64,000 nt of DNA from an uncultured Amylibacter sp. (GTDB lineage Bacteria > Pseudomonadota > Alphaproteobacteria > Rhodobacterales > Rhodobacteraceae): assembly GCA_943846615.1 (NCBI GenBank), contig OX044354.1, positions 558,001-622,000 on the forward strand, written 5' to 3'. Numbering within the stretch: position 1 is the first letter of the stretch; the number at the start of each line of letters is the position of its first letter. The notes under the pieces were generated by a model, which saw only the letters and a list, made by a program, of their open reading frames with translations, had not been told where the DNA came from and did not search any database. Positions 17,488 to 26,339 of this stretch are shown here, piece after piece. The translations under genes were made by a program, and so were the position numbers.

Positions 17488-18113
17488 TTCCGTGGTTGGT
17501 CCGAGGCTTGTTGCTGCTCGGTCTGATCATTGCTGGCCACAAAGTCATCGAGCTTGTCAGTTCCTGGCTCGATTTATCCCTTCTCCCTCACACCGAAGAC
17601 ATGCTTCACCATGCAATCGTTTCGGGAACTGCAGCATATGTTGTGTTGATGTCGATCCCCTTTGTTCCCGGCGCAGAGATTGGGTTGACCCTGCTGACCG
17701 CCTTTGGCGGCGCACTTGCACCGTTGGTCTATTTGGCGACAGCCACAAGTCTGATGATTGCCTACATCATCGGTCGCCTATTGCCGCCGGTGGTCCTCAA
17801 AAGAGCACTTGCGGGATTGGGTCTAAATCGTGCGGCAAACTTTGTCGAAGAAGCTGCCGAAATGACCGACGAGGATTTTCAACAAATATTCGAATTGATG
17901 CCCGTTCCTAAGGCCTTGAAAATGTTGCTGCGATATCGCTATTTCGGTCTTGTGTTGGCCATAAATATGCCCGGCAACATTGTGCTCGGCGGTGGAGGTG
18001 GGATTGCCATGATGGCGGGACAAAGTCGGATGTTCGACCCGTTGCCATTTCTCCTGACCGTCCTGATCGCGGTACTTCCAGTGCCACTGATTTTCTTTGT
18101 GGGGATGTTTTGA
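17475..18113 (+). CDS. VTT/TVP38-like integral membrane protein
   Basis: A 212-residue polytopic protein with helices at about 5-25, 45-62, 68-100, 155-180 and 188-210. The GAEIGLTLLTAFGG loop, the YIIGRLLPP segment and the late NMPGNIVLGGGGGIAMMAG loop fit the two re-entrant loops of VTT (DedA/SNARE-associated, TVP38) proteins, presumed lipid scramblases or transporters. The start is TTG 17475, overlapping the upstream gene. Family placement is by motif only. Confidence 0.65.
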   Translation: MAAIVPWLVRGLLLLGLIIAGHKVIELVSSWLDLSLLPHTEDMLHHAIVSGTAAYVVLMSIPFVPGAEIGLTLLTAFGGALAPLVYLATATSLMIAYIIGRLLPPVVLKRALAGLGLNRAANFVEEAAEMTDEDFQQIFELMPVPKALKMLLRYRYFGLVLAINMPGNIVLGGGGGIAMMAGQSRMFDPLPFLLTVLIAVLPVPLIFFVGMF

Positions 18114-18268
18114 TATTCGAGTACCTTTTCAGGGATCAAGCCACTAGTGGGGCATAAATGCATTCTGCTTTGACGGATGACTTGGTGGCGAGGACTCACG
18201 GATCGTGGGGTTAATTCGAGAGTCCGTTTTGTCCCCCATAGCCGACCTTCCCGTCTAGTTCATACGAT

Positions 18269-18592
18269 CTAAATCAAAGCCGACCTAACATCATCATCCC
18301 ATCCCAAATGCCAATCATCCCCGTTTTGAATAATCGGGCGTGCCATTACCTTGGGTTGGGCCAAAATTTGGGCGTCTGTTTCGGAGTTTTTTAACCACAT
18401 GCCAAGTGAACGGTAATCGTTGGTGTTGGTGTCCACCATGCGGTCGCCGAATTGGGCGTATAGGGTGGCGATTTCGGCCTCTGTCAATGGTTCGGCGCGG
18501 ACGTCGCGCAGGGTGGTTTTGATGCCTGCGTCGTTTAATGTTTTTTGTGCACGCGCGCAGAGTGGGCAGGTTTCGAGGCCGTAGATGATCAT
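18269..18592 (-). CDS. ArsC/Spx-like thioredoxin-fold protein
   Basis: A 107-residue ArsC-family protein with CPLC (Cys9/Cys12) in YGLETCPLCARAQKTL, then RDVRAEPLTEAEI and the cis-Pro region KVMARPIIQNGDDW. The family includes glutaredoxin-dependent arsenate reductases and Spx-type regulators; the Arg triad of true ArsC is not obvious and no ars genes are present, so arsenate reduction should not be assumed. Confidence 0.82.
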   Translation of the reverse strand: MIIYGLETCPLCARAQKTLNDAGIKTTLRDVRAEPLTEAEIATLYAQFGDRMVDTNTNDYRSLGMWLKNSETDAQILAQPKVMARPIIQNGDDWHLGWDDDVRSALI

Positions 18593-18615
18593 TGGGGTGT
18601 GTCCTTGGTTTTTAT

Positions 18616-18795
18616 TTAGCGCATTTTTGCGATTTTAAGTTTGTCCAGTTTTGCACGCGCCTTGGTCGATTCCTCTGAGCGTGTCAGTGCTTTGGCAATT
18701 GATTTCAGGCCCATTCCCTTAGCGATTAAAACATGCAGCTTTTGAATTTCTGCGGGTGTCCATGCTTGGCGGTGGCGTTCAAAGCGGTCAGCCAT
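18616..18795 (-). CDS. Small basic HTH/SANT-like protein
   Basis: A 59-residue protein with TPAEIQKLHVLIAKGMGLKS and IAKALTRSEESTKARAKL, which look like a helix-turn-helix of the Myb/SANT or GcrA-like type. GGAG lies 11 bases before the ATG. Probably DNA-binding; targets unknown. It is 23 bases upstream of the ArsC-like gene on the same strand. Confidence 0.65.
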   Translation of the reverse strand: MADRFERHRQAWTPAEIQKLHVLIAKGMGLKSIAKALTRSEESTKARAKLDKLKIAKMR

Positions 18796-18911
18796 TTTGA
18801 TCTGTCTCCGATGTGATTTAGGTATGATAGAGCATGGCCCGCCCCATGATGCCAGCGCAAATGCAATTATCGCGGTTGTCCGCCCCATTTGAATGCGTTA
18901 GGTTTCAAGTC

Positions 18912-19088
18912 ATGAAATATGTACCCAAACCAACAACCGATGATGCCCTGATCCAAGAATTTTTGAACAAGGGCGGCAAGGTCACCAAGGGCAAAACCAA
19001 ACCGATGAAGCCAGAGTTAGGCATCAGTAAGAATGTTTGGGGCCAAGTGTTGACCAAAGACGAGAAAGCCGCGCGCGATAAGAAGTGA
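18912..19088 (+). CDS. Small basic protein, unknown
   Basis: A 58-residue Lys-rich protein (KGGKVTKGKTKPMKPELGIS, then NVWGQVLTKDEKAARDKK). AGG precedes the ATG. It has the look of a conserved Rhodobacterales small protein, but no function is known. It is divergent from the SANT-like gene, with 116 bases between the two starts. Confidence 0.6.
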   Translation: MKYVPKPTTDDALIQEFLNKGGKVTKGKTKPMKPELGISKNVWGQVLTKDEKAARDKK

Positions 19089-19208
19089 TAGCAGCTTTTC
19101 GGCGGATTTATGAGTGTTGCAAAAGTGACTCTTGCCCATGAATCGCGGATTTGTCATAAATTAACCAAAGAGATGCAGATTAACTGTACATTGTTGAGGA
19201 ATGGTCAC

Positions 19209-19511
19209 ATGAAATTAGTCAAATTGAGCATTATTTGTGTCGCATTGGCGGCCAGTGTTACCCCTGCTGTTTCAGGCAAGATTGAACGCGCCTGTATCAA
19301 ATCAGATCGCCCTGCATCGCGTTCCACATGTAGCTGTATTCAGGATGTGGCGGATGTTAAATTATCCAGCAGTGATCAAACAGCAGCGGCGAAGTTTTTC
19401 AAAGATCCCCAACGCGCACAAGATACCCGCCAATCGGACAACCGATCAACCGAAGCATTTTGGAAACGTTACAAGGAATTCGGGCAATTAGCGGCTAAGC
19501 ATTGCTCTTAA
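19209..19511 (+). CDS. Exported Cys-containing protein ('arginine transporter'-type annotation)
   Basis: A 100-residue protein with a signal peptide (MKLVKLSIICVALAASVTPA). The mature part has SDRPASRSTCSCIQDVAD and ends FGQLAAKHCS. In Rhodobacterales such proteins are often labelled 'arginine transporter', without evidence. GAGGA lies upstream of the ATG. The last 17 bases overlap the end of the convergent phosphatase gene. Probably a periplasmic disulfide-bonded protein. Confidence 0.7.
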   Translation: MKLVKLSIICVALAASVTPAVSGKIERACIKSDRPASRSTCSCIQDVADVKLSSSDQTAAAKFFKDPQRAQDTRQSDNRSTEAFWKRYKEFGQLAAKHCS

Positions 19512-19956
19512 GCTGAGCGATGAGGCCGAGGCTGGCTGTTTCGATCAAATCGAATACATCTGAGAAGTTATCCTCGTAGTATGGATCGGGAACCTCGCGT
19601 AGGGGTTGGTTCGGTGCATAGTTTAGGAACAGTTCGATTTTTGCATTGGTGTTTTCGGGCGCCGCCGATTTTACGTTTTGCAGGTTCGCGTTATCCATAC
19701 ACATAATGTAGTCAAAGTCCGTGAAATCAGACGATTTTAGTTGCGATGATCGTTGGCGTGATAGGTCAAAGCCGCGCAAGGATGCCTCGAACATGGCGCG
19801 GGAGTCCGGTTGTTCGCCGTTGTGGAAACCGGATGTGCCACAGCTGTCTACAAAAACGTTAAGGTCATTATGGGCCGCCAGTGTGCGAAACACGCCTTCG
19901 GCAGTGGGAGATCGGCATATGTTGCCAAGGCAGACGAAAAGGATTTTTGGTTGCAT
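19495..19956 (-). CDS. Low-molecular-weight protein tyrosine phosphatase
   Basis: A 153-residue cytosolic phosphatase with the P-loop VCLGNICRSP (Cys9 nucleophile, Arg15) at the N-terminus and the general-acid loop VPDPYYED near residue 127. Full family length. No tyrosine kinase or exopolysaccharide genes lie nearby, so the substrate is unknown. Confidence 0.93.
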   Translation of the reverse strand: MQPKILFVCLGNICRSPTAEGVFRTLAAHNDLNVFVDSCGTSGFHNGEQPDSRAMFEASLRGFDLSRQRSSQLKSSDFTDFDYIMCMDNANLQNVKSAAPENTNAKIELFLNYAPNQPLREVPDPYYEDNFSDVFDLIETASLGLIAQLKSNA

Positions 19957-20079
19957 GGGGTGCCTGATGTTTGTGTAATTATTTTATTGCCGCGTTTTTT
20001 TAGCAATTTCAATGCGTAAAGTAGGATTGATTTGGCGCAATCTATTGACCTTGGGGAATGGCTGTGGCCCATAGGTGGT

Positions 20080-21114
20080 ATGACACAAGCGACTCTTACG
20101 ATTGATACGGATGCGATTTTTGCCAACTGGCAGGCGCTGGATGCGAAATCCGCCCCTGATGTAGAAACAGGCGCGGTGGTGAAGGCGGATGGATATGGAC
20201 TGGATGCGGGGCGGGTTGCGGGTGCGTTGGCATCGCGTGGTGTGCGTTCGTTTTTTGTAGCTGTAGCCGAAGAAGGCATTGCGGTGCGCAAGGCCGTTGG
20301 CAATGACCCCGACATTTATGTGTTTTCTGGCATGATGCTGACAGATGCGTCAGTGATGCGTGAACACAATTTGATCCCGTTGTTGAATGCACCCGAGCAG
20401 TTCGCGCGGTATCGTGCGGAACTGCCTGATGCACCGTTTGGGGTGCAATTGGACAGTGGCATGAACCGTTTGGGCATGGAGGCGGATGAATTTGCGCCGC
20501 TTCGTGGTGACGCAGGGGATGCGCGGTTGATTATCAGCCATTTGGCCTGTGCAGATGAGCCAGATCATCCGCAGAATACCGCGCAATTGGCGGCGTTTCG
20601 GGCGTTGACGGATGGATTGGGCGTACGTCGATCATTGGCGGCGACGGGTGGTACGTTGTTAGGCGCCGATTATCATTTTGATTTATGTCGCCCTGGTATT
20701 GGGCTGTATGGTGGCGCGCCGTTTGGCGACGCGCGTGCGGTCGTGAAATTAGAGGTGCCCGTTATTCAGACGCGCACTGTGATGGAAAACGAAACTGTTG
20801 GTTATGCGGCGCATTGGGTGGCGAAACGTAATTCACGCGTCGCAACCATTGCGGCGGGTTATGCGGACGGGTTGATCCGCGCCATGGGTGGCGGTGCGGT
20901 GAAGCTGTTTGCCAATGGCGTCCCTTGCCCGTTAATCGGTCGGGTTTCGATGGATTTAATTACCGTTGATGTGACGGATGTGGATGATGTGCCAGATCAG
21001 TTGGAATTGTTGAATGAAACGCAGACCGTTGATGATTTGGCGGATGCGGCAGGTACCATTGGGTATGAAATTTTGACCTCTTTGGGCGCGCGGTATGCGC
21101 GGGTATATTCATGA
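20080..21114 (+). CDS. alr: Alanine racemase
   Basis: A 344-residue PLP enzyme that interconverts L- and D-alanine for peptidoglycan. PLP lysine is Lys35 in AVVKADGYGLDAG, the N-terminal TIM-barrel domain ends near residue 220, and the second catalytic Tyr lies in the VGYAAHW region, with the AGYADGL and GRVSMDL motifs following. The ATG at 20080 has AGGTGG close upstream; a TTG 16 codons earlier is an alternative. The stop overlaps the mlaE start (ATGA). Confidence 0.93.
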   Translation: MTQATLTIDTDAIFANWQALDAKSAPDVETGAVVKADGYGLDAGRVAGALASRGVRSFFVAVAEEGIAVRKAVGNDPDIYVFSGMMLTDASVMREHNLIPLLNAPEQFARYRAELPDAPFGVQLDSGMNRLGMEADEFAPLRGDAGDARLIISHLACADEPDHPQNTAQLAAFRALTDGLGVRRSLAATGGTLLGADYHFDLCRPGIGLYGGAPFGDARAVVKLEVPVIQTRTVMENETVGYAAHWVAKRNSRVATIAAGYADGLIRAMGGGAVKLFANGVPCPLIGRVSMDLITVDVTDVDDVPDQLELLNETQTVDDLADAAGTIGYEILTSLGARYARVYS

Positions 21115-21890
21115 GTATGGTAAGTGGTTTTTTAGCGTCGATCGGTGCGGCGGTATTGGCGTTTTGCGCCACGGTTGGGCGGATATTTATATTTGCGGCC
21201 AGTGCGGTTTCGCATATGCTGCGACCGCCGTTTTACGGGCGTGAGTTGTTGGCGCAGGTTATGCAGATTGGGTTTTACAGCCTGCCTGTCGTCGGACTGA
21301 CGGCACTGTTCACTGGTGCAGCATTGGCGTTGCAGATTTATTCCGGCGGTGCGCGGTTCAGTGCAGAGAGTGTTGTACCATCCATCGTGGCCATCGGTAT
21401 GGTGCGTGAGTTAGGGCCTGTTTTGGGTGGTTTGATGGTGGCGGGGCGTGTTTCATCATCCATAGCCGCCGAATTGGGCACGATGCGCGTGACCGAACAA
21501 ATTGACGCGCTGGTGACATTATCGACGAACCCGATGAAATATTTGGTGGCCCCGCGGATTTTGGCGGCGACGTTGGCGATGCCGGTTTTGGTGGCAGTGG
21601 GTGATACCATTGGGATCATGGGTGGTTATCTGGTTGGCACTGGGCGATTGGGTTTCAATTCATCTGGATACATTAAAAACACTGTCGATTTTCTGGAGGT
21701 TGGTGACGTAACCAGTGGACTGGCTAAGGCAGCGGTGTTTGGGTTTATTATTGCGCTGATGGGTTGTTACCACGGCTATAATTCTGGGCGTGGGGCCCAA
21801 GGTGTGGGACGTGCGACCATCAACGCGGTTGTGTCGGCCAGCGTGATGATTTTGGCTGCGAACTATGTTCTGACAGAGGCATTCTTCTAA
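21111..21890 (+). CDS. mlaE: MlaE-family ABC transporter permease
   Basis: A 259-residue MlaE permease with about five or six helices. The signature AAELGTMRVTEQIDAL and the preceding ELGPVLGGLMVAGR are the core MlaE motif. It should form the membrane part of a retrograde phospholipid transporter with the MlaF-type ATPase next door. Starts by a four-base overlap with alr and overlaps the next gene by one base. No MlaD substrate-binding protein follows directly, which is unusual. Confidence 0.9.
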   Translation: MSMVSGFLASIGAAVLAFCATVGRIFIFAASAVSHMLRPPFYGRELLAQVMQIGFYSLPVVGLTALFTGAALALQIYSGGARFSAESVVPSIVAIGMVRELGPVLGGLMVAGRVSSSIAAELGTMRVTEQIDALVTLSTNPMKYLVAPRILAATLAMPVLVAVGDTIGIMGGYLVGTGRLGFNSSGYIKNTVDFLEVGDVTSGLAKAAVFGFIIALMGCYHGYNSGRGAQGVGRATINAVVSASVMILAANYVLTEAFF

Positions 21891-22636
21891 TGATCGATAT
21901 CAAAAACGTACATAAGGCCTTTGGCGACAATAAGGTTTTGCAGGGCGTCGATATGAAGATTGCCAAGGGCGAAAGCATGGTGATTATTGGAGGGTCCGGC
22001 ACGGGGAAATCTGTCTTGCTGAAATGTGTGTTGGGTTTGGAAACCCAAGATGCGGGACGCATTATTGTTTATGGCGAAGAAGCCGACAAAGGTGATCGCG
22101 ATGCGTTTTTGGCGCGTTTTGGGATGCTGTTTCAATCGGCGGCGCTGTTTGACAGCCTGTCAGTTTGGCAAAATGTGGCGTTTCGGTTGATGCGTGGGCC
22201 GAACAAATTATCCAAGGCGGATGCACAGGAAATCGCGATTGAGAAATTACGCCGTGTTGGGTTGAAACCAGAGGTGGGATTGAAATACCCCGCAGAGTTA
22301 TCGGGTGGGATGCAGAAACGTGTGGGGCTGGCGCGTGCGATTGCAGCAGAGCCAGAGATTATCTTCTTCGACGAGCCGACAACGGGGTTAGATCCGATCA
22401 TGTCGGGTGTGATTAACGAGTTGATCCGCGAGATTGTTGTGGAAATGGGTGCAACCGCGATGACGATTACGCATGATATGAGTTCCGTGCGCGCGATTGC
22501 CGATAAGGTGGCGATGTTGCATGATGGCGTTGTGCAATGGACGGGGCCTGTGGGGAATTTGGAAACTTCGGGCAATCCGTATTTGGATCAGTTTTTGAAT
22601 GGGCGTGCCGAAGGGCCGATTGAGGCAGTTCGTTAA
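21890..22636 (+). CDS. mlaF: MlaF-family ABC transporter ATP-binding protein
   Basis: A 248-residue ATPase with Walker A GGSGTGKSV (about residues 34-42), Q-loop, signature LSGGMQKR, Walker B IIFFDEPTTGLDP and switch His in TITHDM. The LSGGMQKR signature and the N-terminal KAFGDNKVLQGVDM are typical for MlaF. It shares a one-base overlap with both neighbours, so the three genes are one translational unit. Confidence 0.92.
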   Translation: MIDIKNVHKAFGDNKVLQGVDMKIAKGESMVIIGGSGTGKSVLLKCVLGLETQDAGRIIVYGEEADKGDRDAFLARFGMLFQSAALFDSLSVWQNVAFRLMRGPNKLSKADAQEIAIEKLRRVGLKPEVGLKYPAELSGGMQKRVGLARAIAAEPEIIFFDEPTTGLDPIMSGVINELIREIVVEMGATAMTITHDMSSVRAIADKVAMLHDGVVQWTGPVGNLETSGNPYLDQFLNGRAEGPIEAVR

Positions 22637-23250
22637 TGGATGGATTAGAGGCAATTGGAAATTTGATGTTGGGCATTGTCCAACTTATGGTTCTCTTATC
22701 CTCTTTCATTGTGCGTGGATTTGTTTGGGTGATTGCCGCAATTGCCAACCTGTTTAATATGAATTTAGGGCAACGGTTTGTTAACAACGTTGTGTTGGTC
22801 ATAGCCCTAATCATCACCATCTATTTGGCTATAGGTTATTGGTCGATTTTGGGGCAGAATATCTCTAGCCAAACAATGGCTACATTTTTTGCAGACGCCA
22901 TTATCTATCCATTAATCCTTATAAATTGTATTTTGTGGGTTGGCTATTTTGGGGCGCCAAAAGTAACCGATGAAGCGGGTAGAAAGATGGCAGAAAACAC
23001 CGGCTTTGATTACTATAACTTGTATTTCTTGGGTGCAATTGGGCCGATAATGATCGTCGTGGTTTCGATTGCGTTTTTGGGGGCGAAAAGTGATTTCAAC
23101 AAGGTTCAACGCCAATTAGAACGCCAACAGAAATGCATCGATACGCGCACGAAAACGGCTGAAAAGTTATCGCAACTGGCCGAAAAGGTCGGGATCGGCA
23201 AAAGCCTAAGCGAAGATGTTGGGAAGAAACTTAGCGATCGCTGTAAATAG
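22636..23250 (+). CDS. Membrane protein in the mlaEF operon, unknown
   Basis: A 204-residue protein with about four helices (residues 14-36, 54-72, 82-105, 132-155) and a cytosolic C-terminal coiled coil (FNKVQRQLERQQKCIDT, then KLSQLAEKVGIG). Its ATG overlaps the mlaF stop by one base. It replaces the MlaD gene expected here and shows no MCE domain. It could be a small accessory subunit, but no homology was recognised. Confidence 0.7.
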   Translation: MDGLEAIGNLMLGIVQLMVLLSSFIVRGFVWVIAAIANLFNMNLGQRFVNNVVLVIALIITIYLAIGYWSILGQNISSQTMATFFADAIIYPLILINCILWVGYFGAPKVTDEAGRKMAENTGFDYYNLYFLGAIGPIMIVVVSIAFLGAKSDFNKVQRQLERQQKCIDTRTKTAEKLSQLAEKVGIGKSLSEDVGKKLSDRCK

Positions 23251-23347
23251 CGCGCATAGCAGCGATCCTCCGTTACGTAAGGTTGAACGCCCCCTTGACC
23301 ATCTCCATCGTCATATCTTTATAGTAATGAAACGAAGGACATAGTCG

Positions 23348-24472
23348 ATGCACCAACCCGTCATTTCCGCCACAGGCGTTTTTACCCCGACTGAGATAAT
23401 CACAAACGATGAATTGGTTGTGGCCTTTAATGCCTATGCAGACCTGTATAACGAAAAAAATGCTGAAGCCATTGCATCAGGCGAATTGACGGCGAAGGAT
23501 CATTCGTCGTCTGAATTTATCACCAAGGCATCGGGGATCGAACAGCGCTATGTTTTGAATAAATCAGGCGTATTAGATCCAAACATTATGCATCCTGTTT
23601 TGCGCGAACGCGGTGATGATGAGCAGAGCCAGATGGCGGAAATGGCCGTGACGGCAGCACAGGTGGCGCTGGAGAAGGCGGGTATTGATGCGGCGGATGT
23701 TGATTTGATTTTGGTAGCGGCATCGAATTTCGAACGTGCATACCCCGCGATTGCGGTTGAGGTGCAGGCGTTGCTGGGCGCGTCTGGGTTTGGGTATGAC
23801 ATGAATGTCGCGTGTTCATCCGCCACCTTCGGTATTCAATCTGCCGCTGATATGATCCGCGCGGGATCAGTGCGTAAGGCCTTGGTCATCAATCCAGAGA
23901 TTTGTTCGGCACATTTGGAATGGCGTGATCGCGATTGTCATTTCATTTTTGGCGATGTTGCAACAGCGACGCTGTTGGAGCGTAAGGAAGATGTGAAAGG
24001 GGCGCATTTTGACATCCTGTCATCGAAATGCGCCACACAGTTTTCGAATAACATCCGAAACAATAACGGATTTTTGCGCCGTACTCGTGCGGGGCATATG
24101 GATGATCGTCGTGACATGCAGTTTATGCAAAATGGGCGTGCTGTTTTCAAAGAGGTGCTGCCTTTGGTTAGTAAGCATATTTTGGATCAGCTGGCAGAGG
24201 CAGGTTTGGCATCCAGTGATCTGACGCGTCTGTGGTTACATCAGGCCAATAAAACCATGAACGATTTTATTGGTCGAAAGGTGATGGGGCGCGATCCTGA
24301 GGCCCAGGAACAGCCCAATATTTTGCAAGATTATGCCAATACATCATCCGCTGGGTCGATTATTGCGTTTTCGAAATTCAGTGATGATTTAAAGGCGGGT
24401 GACAAGGGTGTTATTTGCTCCTTTGGGGCTGGCTATTCCGTTGGGTCCATCATTGTGGAGCGTGTTGAATGA
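23348..24472 (+). CDS. 3-oxoacyl-ACP synthase III-like (FabH-related) condensing enzyme
   Basis: A 374-residue thiolase-fold enzyme with the nucleophile Cys in MNVACSSATFGIQ, catalytic His in WLHQANKTMNDF and Asn in YANTSSAGS. These are the Cys-His-Asn triad of KAS III. It is longer than canonical FabH (about 320) because of an N-terminal insert (about residues 20-60), so it belongs to the extended beta-ketoacyl-ACP synthase III-like group and may not be the essential FabH. GAAGGA precedes the ATG. It overlaps the pqiA-like gene by four bases. Confidence 0.85.
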   Translation: MHQPVISATGVFTPTEIITNDELVVAFNAYADLYNEKNAEAIASGELTAKDHSSSEFITKASGIEQRYVLNKSGVLDPNIMHPVLRERGDDEQSQMAEMAVTAAQVALEKAGIDAADVDLILVAASNFERAYPAIAVEVQALLGASGFGYDMNVACSSATFGIQSAADMIRAGSVRKALVINPEICSAHLEWRDRDCHFIFGDVATATLLERKEDVKGAHFDILSSKCATQFSNNIRNNNGFLRRTRAGHMDDRRDMQFMQNGRAVFKEVLPLVSKHILDQLAEAGLASSDLTRLWLHQANKTMNDFIGRKVMGRDPEAQEQPNILQDYANTSSAGSIIAFSKFSDDLKAGDKGVICSFGAGYSVGSIIVERVE

Positions 24473-24906
24473 TCTGGAAGATTGCAAACCTGTCGTTGTT
24501 GGTTTTGTTTCCGATTGCGTGGTTTGCGCCGTTAATGCGTGCAGGGATATTGCCGTTTTTTAAGCTGAACGAAGTGTCCGTGATGACGGGCATTGGTGCC
24601 TTGCTGGAAAAGGATTTGTTTCTGGCAATCATCGTCATCTTGTTCGCGTTGATTGCCCCAATTGTTAAGGTGATTGGCACCGCGTTGATCCAATTTGGCC
24701 GCGCATCAGCACATTGGAAATCCGTCATTCAAATTATGGGTAAATTCGCCATGGCTGATATTTTTTTGGTCGCGATTTATATTGTGGTCGCCAAGGGTGT
24801 GGGCGTTGGACGGTTAGAGGTTGCGTGGGGATTGTACCTGTTTACCGCCTGTGTTTTGGCGGGGTTTATCATCAGTTTGAATATGAAATCTGACACGGAT
24901 GTGTAA
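24469..24906 (+). CDS. PqiA-like membrane protein
   Basis: A 145-residue protein with four helices (residues about 5-22, 44-66, 86-105, 112-133) and the PqiA segments GIGALLEKDLFLA and KFAMADIFLVAIYI. It corresponds to a single PqiA membrane module. PqiA proteins work with MCE proteins in lipid transport; here it is paired with a condensing enzyme instead, with a four-base start-stop overlap. Confidence 0.82.
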   Translation: MIWKIANLSLLVLFPIAWFAPLMRAGILPFFKLNEVSVMTGIGALLEKDLFLAIIVILFALIAPIVKVIGTALIQFGRASAHWKSVIQIMGKFAMADIFLVAIYIVVAKGVGVGRLEVAWGLYLFTACVLAGFIISLNMKSDTDV

Positions 24907-24947
24907 CGTGTTCTTGCCCTTTGGAATTGGCTGGGGCACAAAGCGTT

Positions 24948-26321
24948 ATGGCTAAAACAACACTCGCGTATACCTGTAGTAATTGCAATGCATCCCACAA
25001 AAAATGGGCGGGACGTTGTGATGCCTGTGGCGAATGGAATTCCATCCGTGAAGAAGCGCCGTTAGCGGCAGGCCCCAAAGGCAAAACGCTGGGTGCCAGC
25101 AAGGGCCGTAAGGTGCCGTTGGGTGATCTGAATACTGTTGATGCGCCCCTGCCCCGTGCGTCCATTGGCATTGCCGAATTTGATCGCGTTTTGGGCGGTG
25201 GTTTGGTGCCAGCCAGCGCGGTTTTGGTGGGTGGTGATCCGGGCATAGGGAAATCGACGTTGTTGTTACAGGCGGCGGCGGAATTTGCCCGCACGGGCAA
25301 AAAGGTGATTTATATTTCTGGCGAGGAAGCATCCAGCCAGATACGCATGCGTGCGCAGCGGTTGGGATTGACGGATGCGTCTGTGAAATTGGCCACTGAA
25401 ACGAATTTACGCGACATTTTAACGACGCTCGAAGAAGAGATGCCTGACCTGGCAATCATCGATTCCGTGCAAACCATGTGGGCCGATCATGTAGACAGTG
25501 CGCCCGGTTCGGTTTCACAGGTACGTGCAACGGCGCATGAATTGACGACCTTTGCGAAACGCAAGGGTGTGGCGGTGATATTGGTTGGGCACGTTACGAA
25601 AGACGGGCAAATCGCTGGGCCGCGTGTTGTTGAGCATATGGTCGACACAGTTTTGTATTTTGAAGGCGAGCGCGGGCATCAGTTTCGGATTTTGCGTTCC
25701 GTGAAAAACCGTTTTGGCGCATCGGATGAAATTGGTGTGTTTGAGATGACGGGAGCAGGTTTAGCGCAGGTGACGAACCCATCCGAATTATTCCTGTCCG
25801 AACGTGACGTGAAAACGGCGGGGTCTGTTGTTTTTGCGGGTATCGAAGGATCGCGGCCCCTGTTGGTCGAAGTTCAGGCATTGGTTGCACCATCCACATT
25901 GGCCGCACCACGACGCAATGTAATTGGTTGGGACAGTGGTCGACTGTCGATGGTTTTAGCGGTTTTGGAAAGCCGTTGCGGGATCAGTTTTGGTGGACAA
26001 GATGTGTATCTGAATATCGCGGGCGGTTTACGGATATCAGAACCCGCCGCCGATTTGGCCGTTGCCGCCGCCTTGATTTCCGCCAGACAAGACATAGCTA
26101 TTGCTTCAGACACGGTGATTTTTGGCGAAATCAGCCTGTCGGGGGCACTTCGCCCTATCTCTCAGGCCGAAAATCGGCTTAAAGAAGCGGAAAAGTTAGG
26201 TTTTTCTGCGGCATTTGCACCTTCGAGGATGAAATTGTCATCCGAATCGGGCATGAATGTACAAAAATACGAAGCGATCGACGCGTTTGTCGAAGACTGC
26301 TTTGGTGCGGTGGACGCATAG
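24948..26321 (+). CDS. radA: DNA repair protein RadA/Sms
   Basis: A 457-residue branch-migration helicase. It has an N-terminal C4 zinc finger (Cys10, 13, 24, 27), Walker A GGDPGIGKST, the RadA-specific KNRFG motif and a C-terminal Lon-protease-like domain (GGLRISEPAADLAVAAAL). RadA extends D-loops during recombination. The ATG at 24948 was chosen since the zinc finger then begins at the normal distance. Followed by cvpA after 18 bases. Confidence 0.96.
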   Translation: MAKTTLAYTCSNCNASHKKWAGRCDACGEWNSIREEAPLAAGPKGKTLGASKGRKVPLGDLNTVDAPLPRASIGIAEFDRVLGGGLVPASAVLVGGDPGIGKSTLLLQAAAEFARTGKKVIYISGEEASSQIRMRAQRLGLTDASVKLATETNLRDILTTLEEEMPDLAIIDSVQTMWADHVDSAPGSVSQVRATAHELTTFAKRKGVAVILVGHVTKDGQIAGPRVVEHMVDTVLYFEGERGHQFRILRSVKNRFGASDEIGVFEMTGAGLAQVTNPSELFLSERDVKTAGSVVFAGIEGSRPLLVEVQALVAPSTLAAPRRNVIGWDSGRLSMVLAVLESRCGISFGGQDVYLNIAGGLRISEPAADLAVAAALISARQDIAIASDTVIFGEISLSGALRPISQAENRLKEAEKLGFSAAFAPSRMKLSSESGMNVQKYEAIDAFVEDCFGAVDA

Positions 26322-26339
26322 GACAAGGGGAATAAGGAC

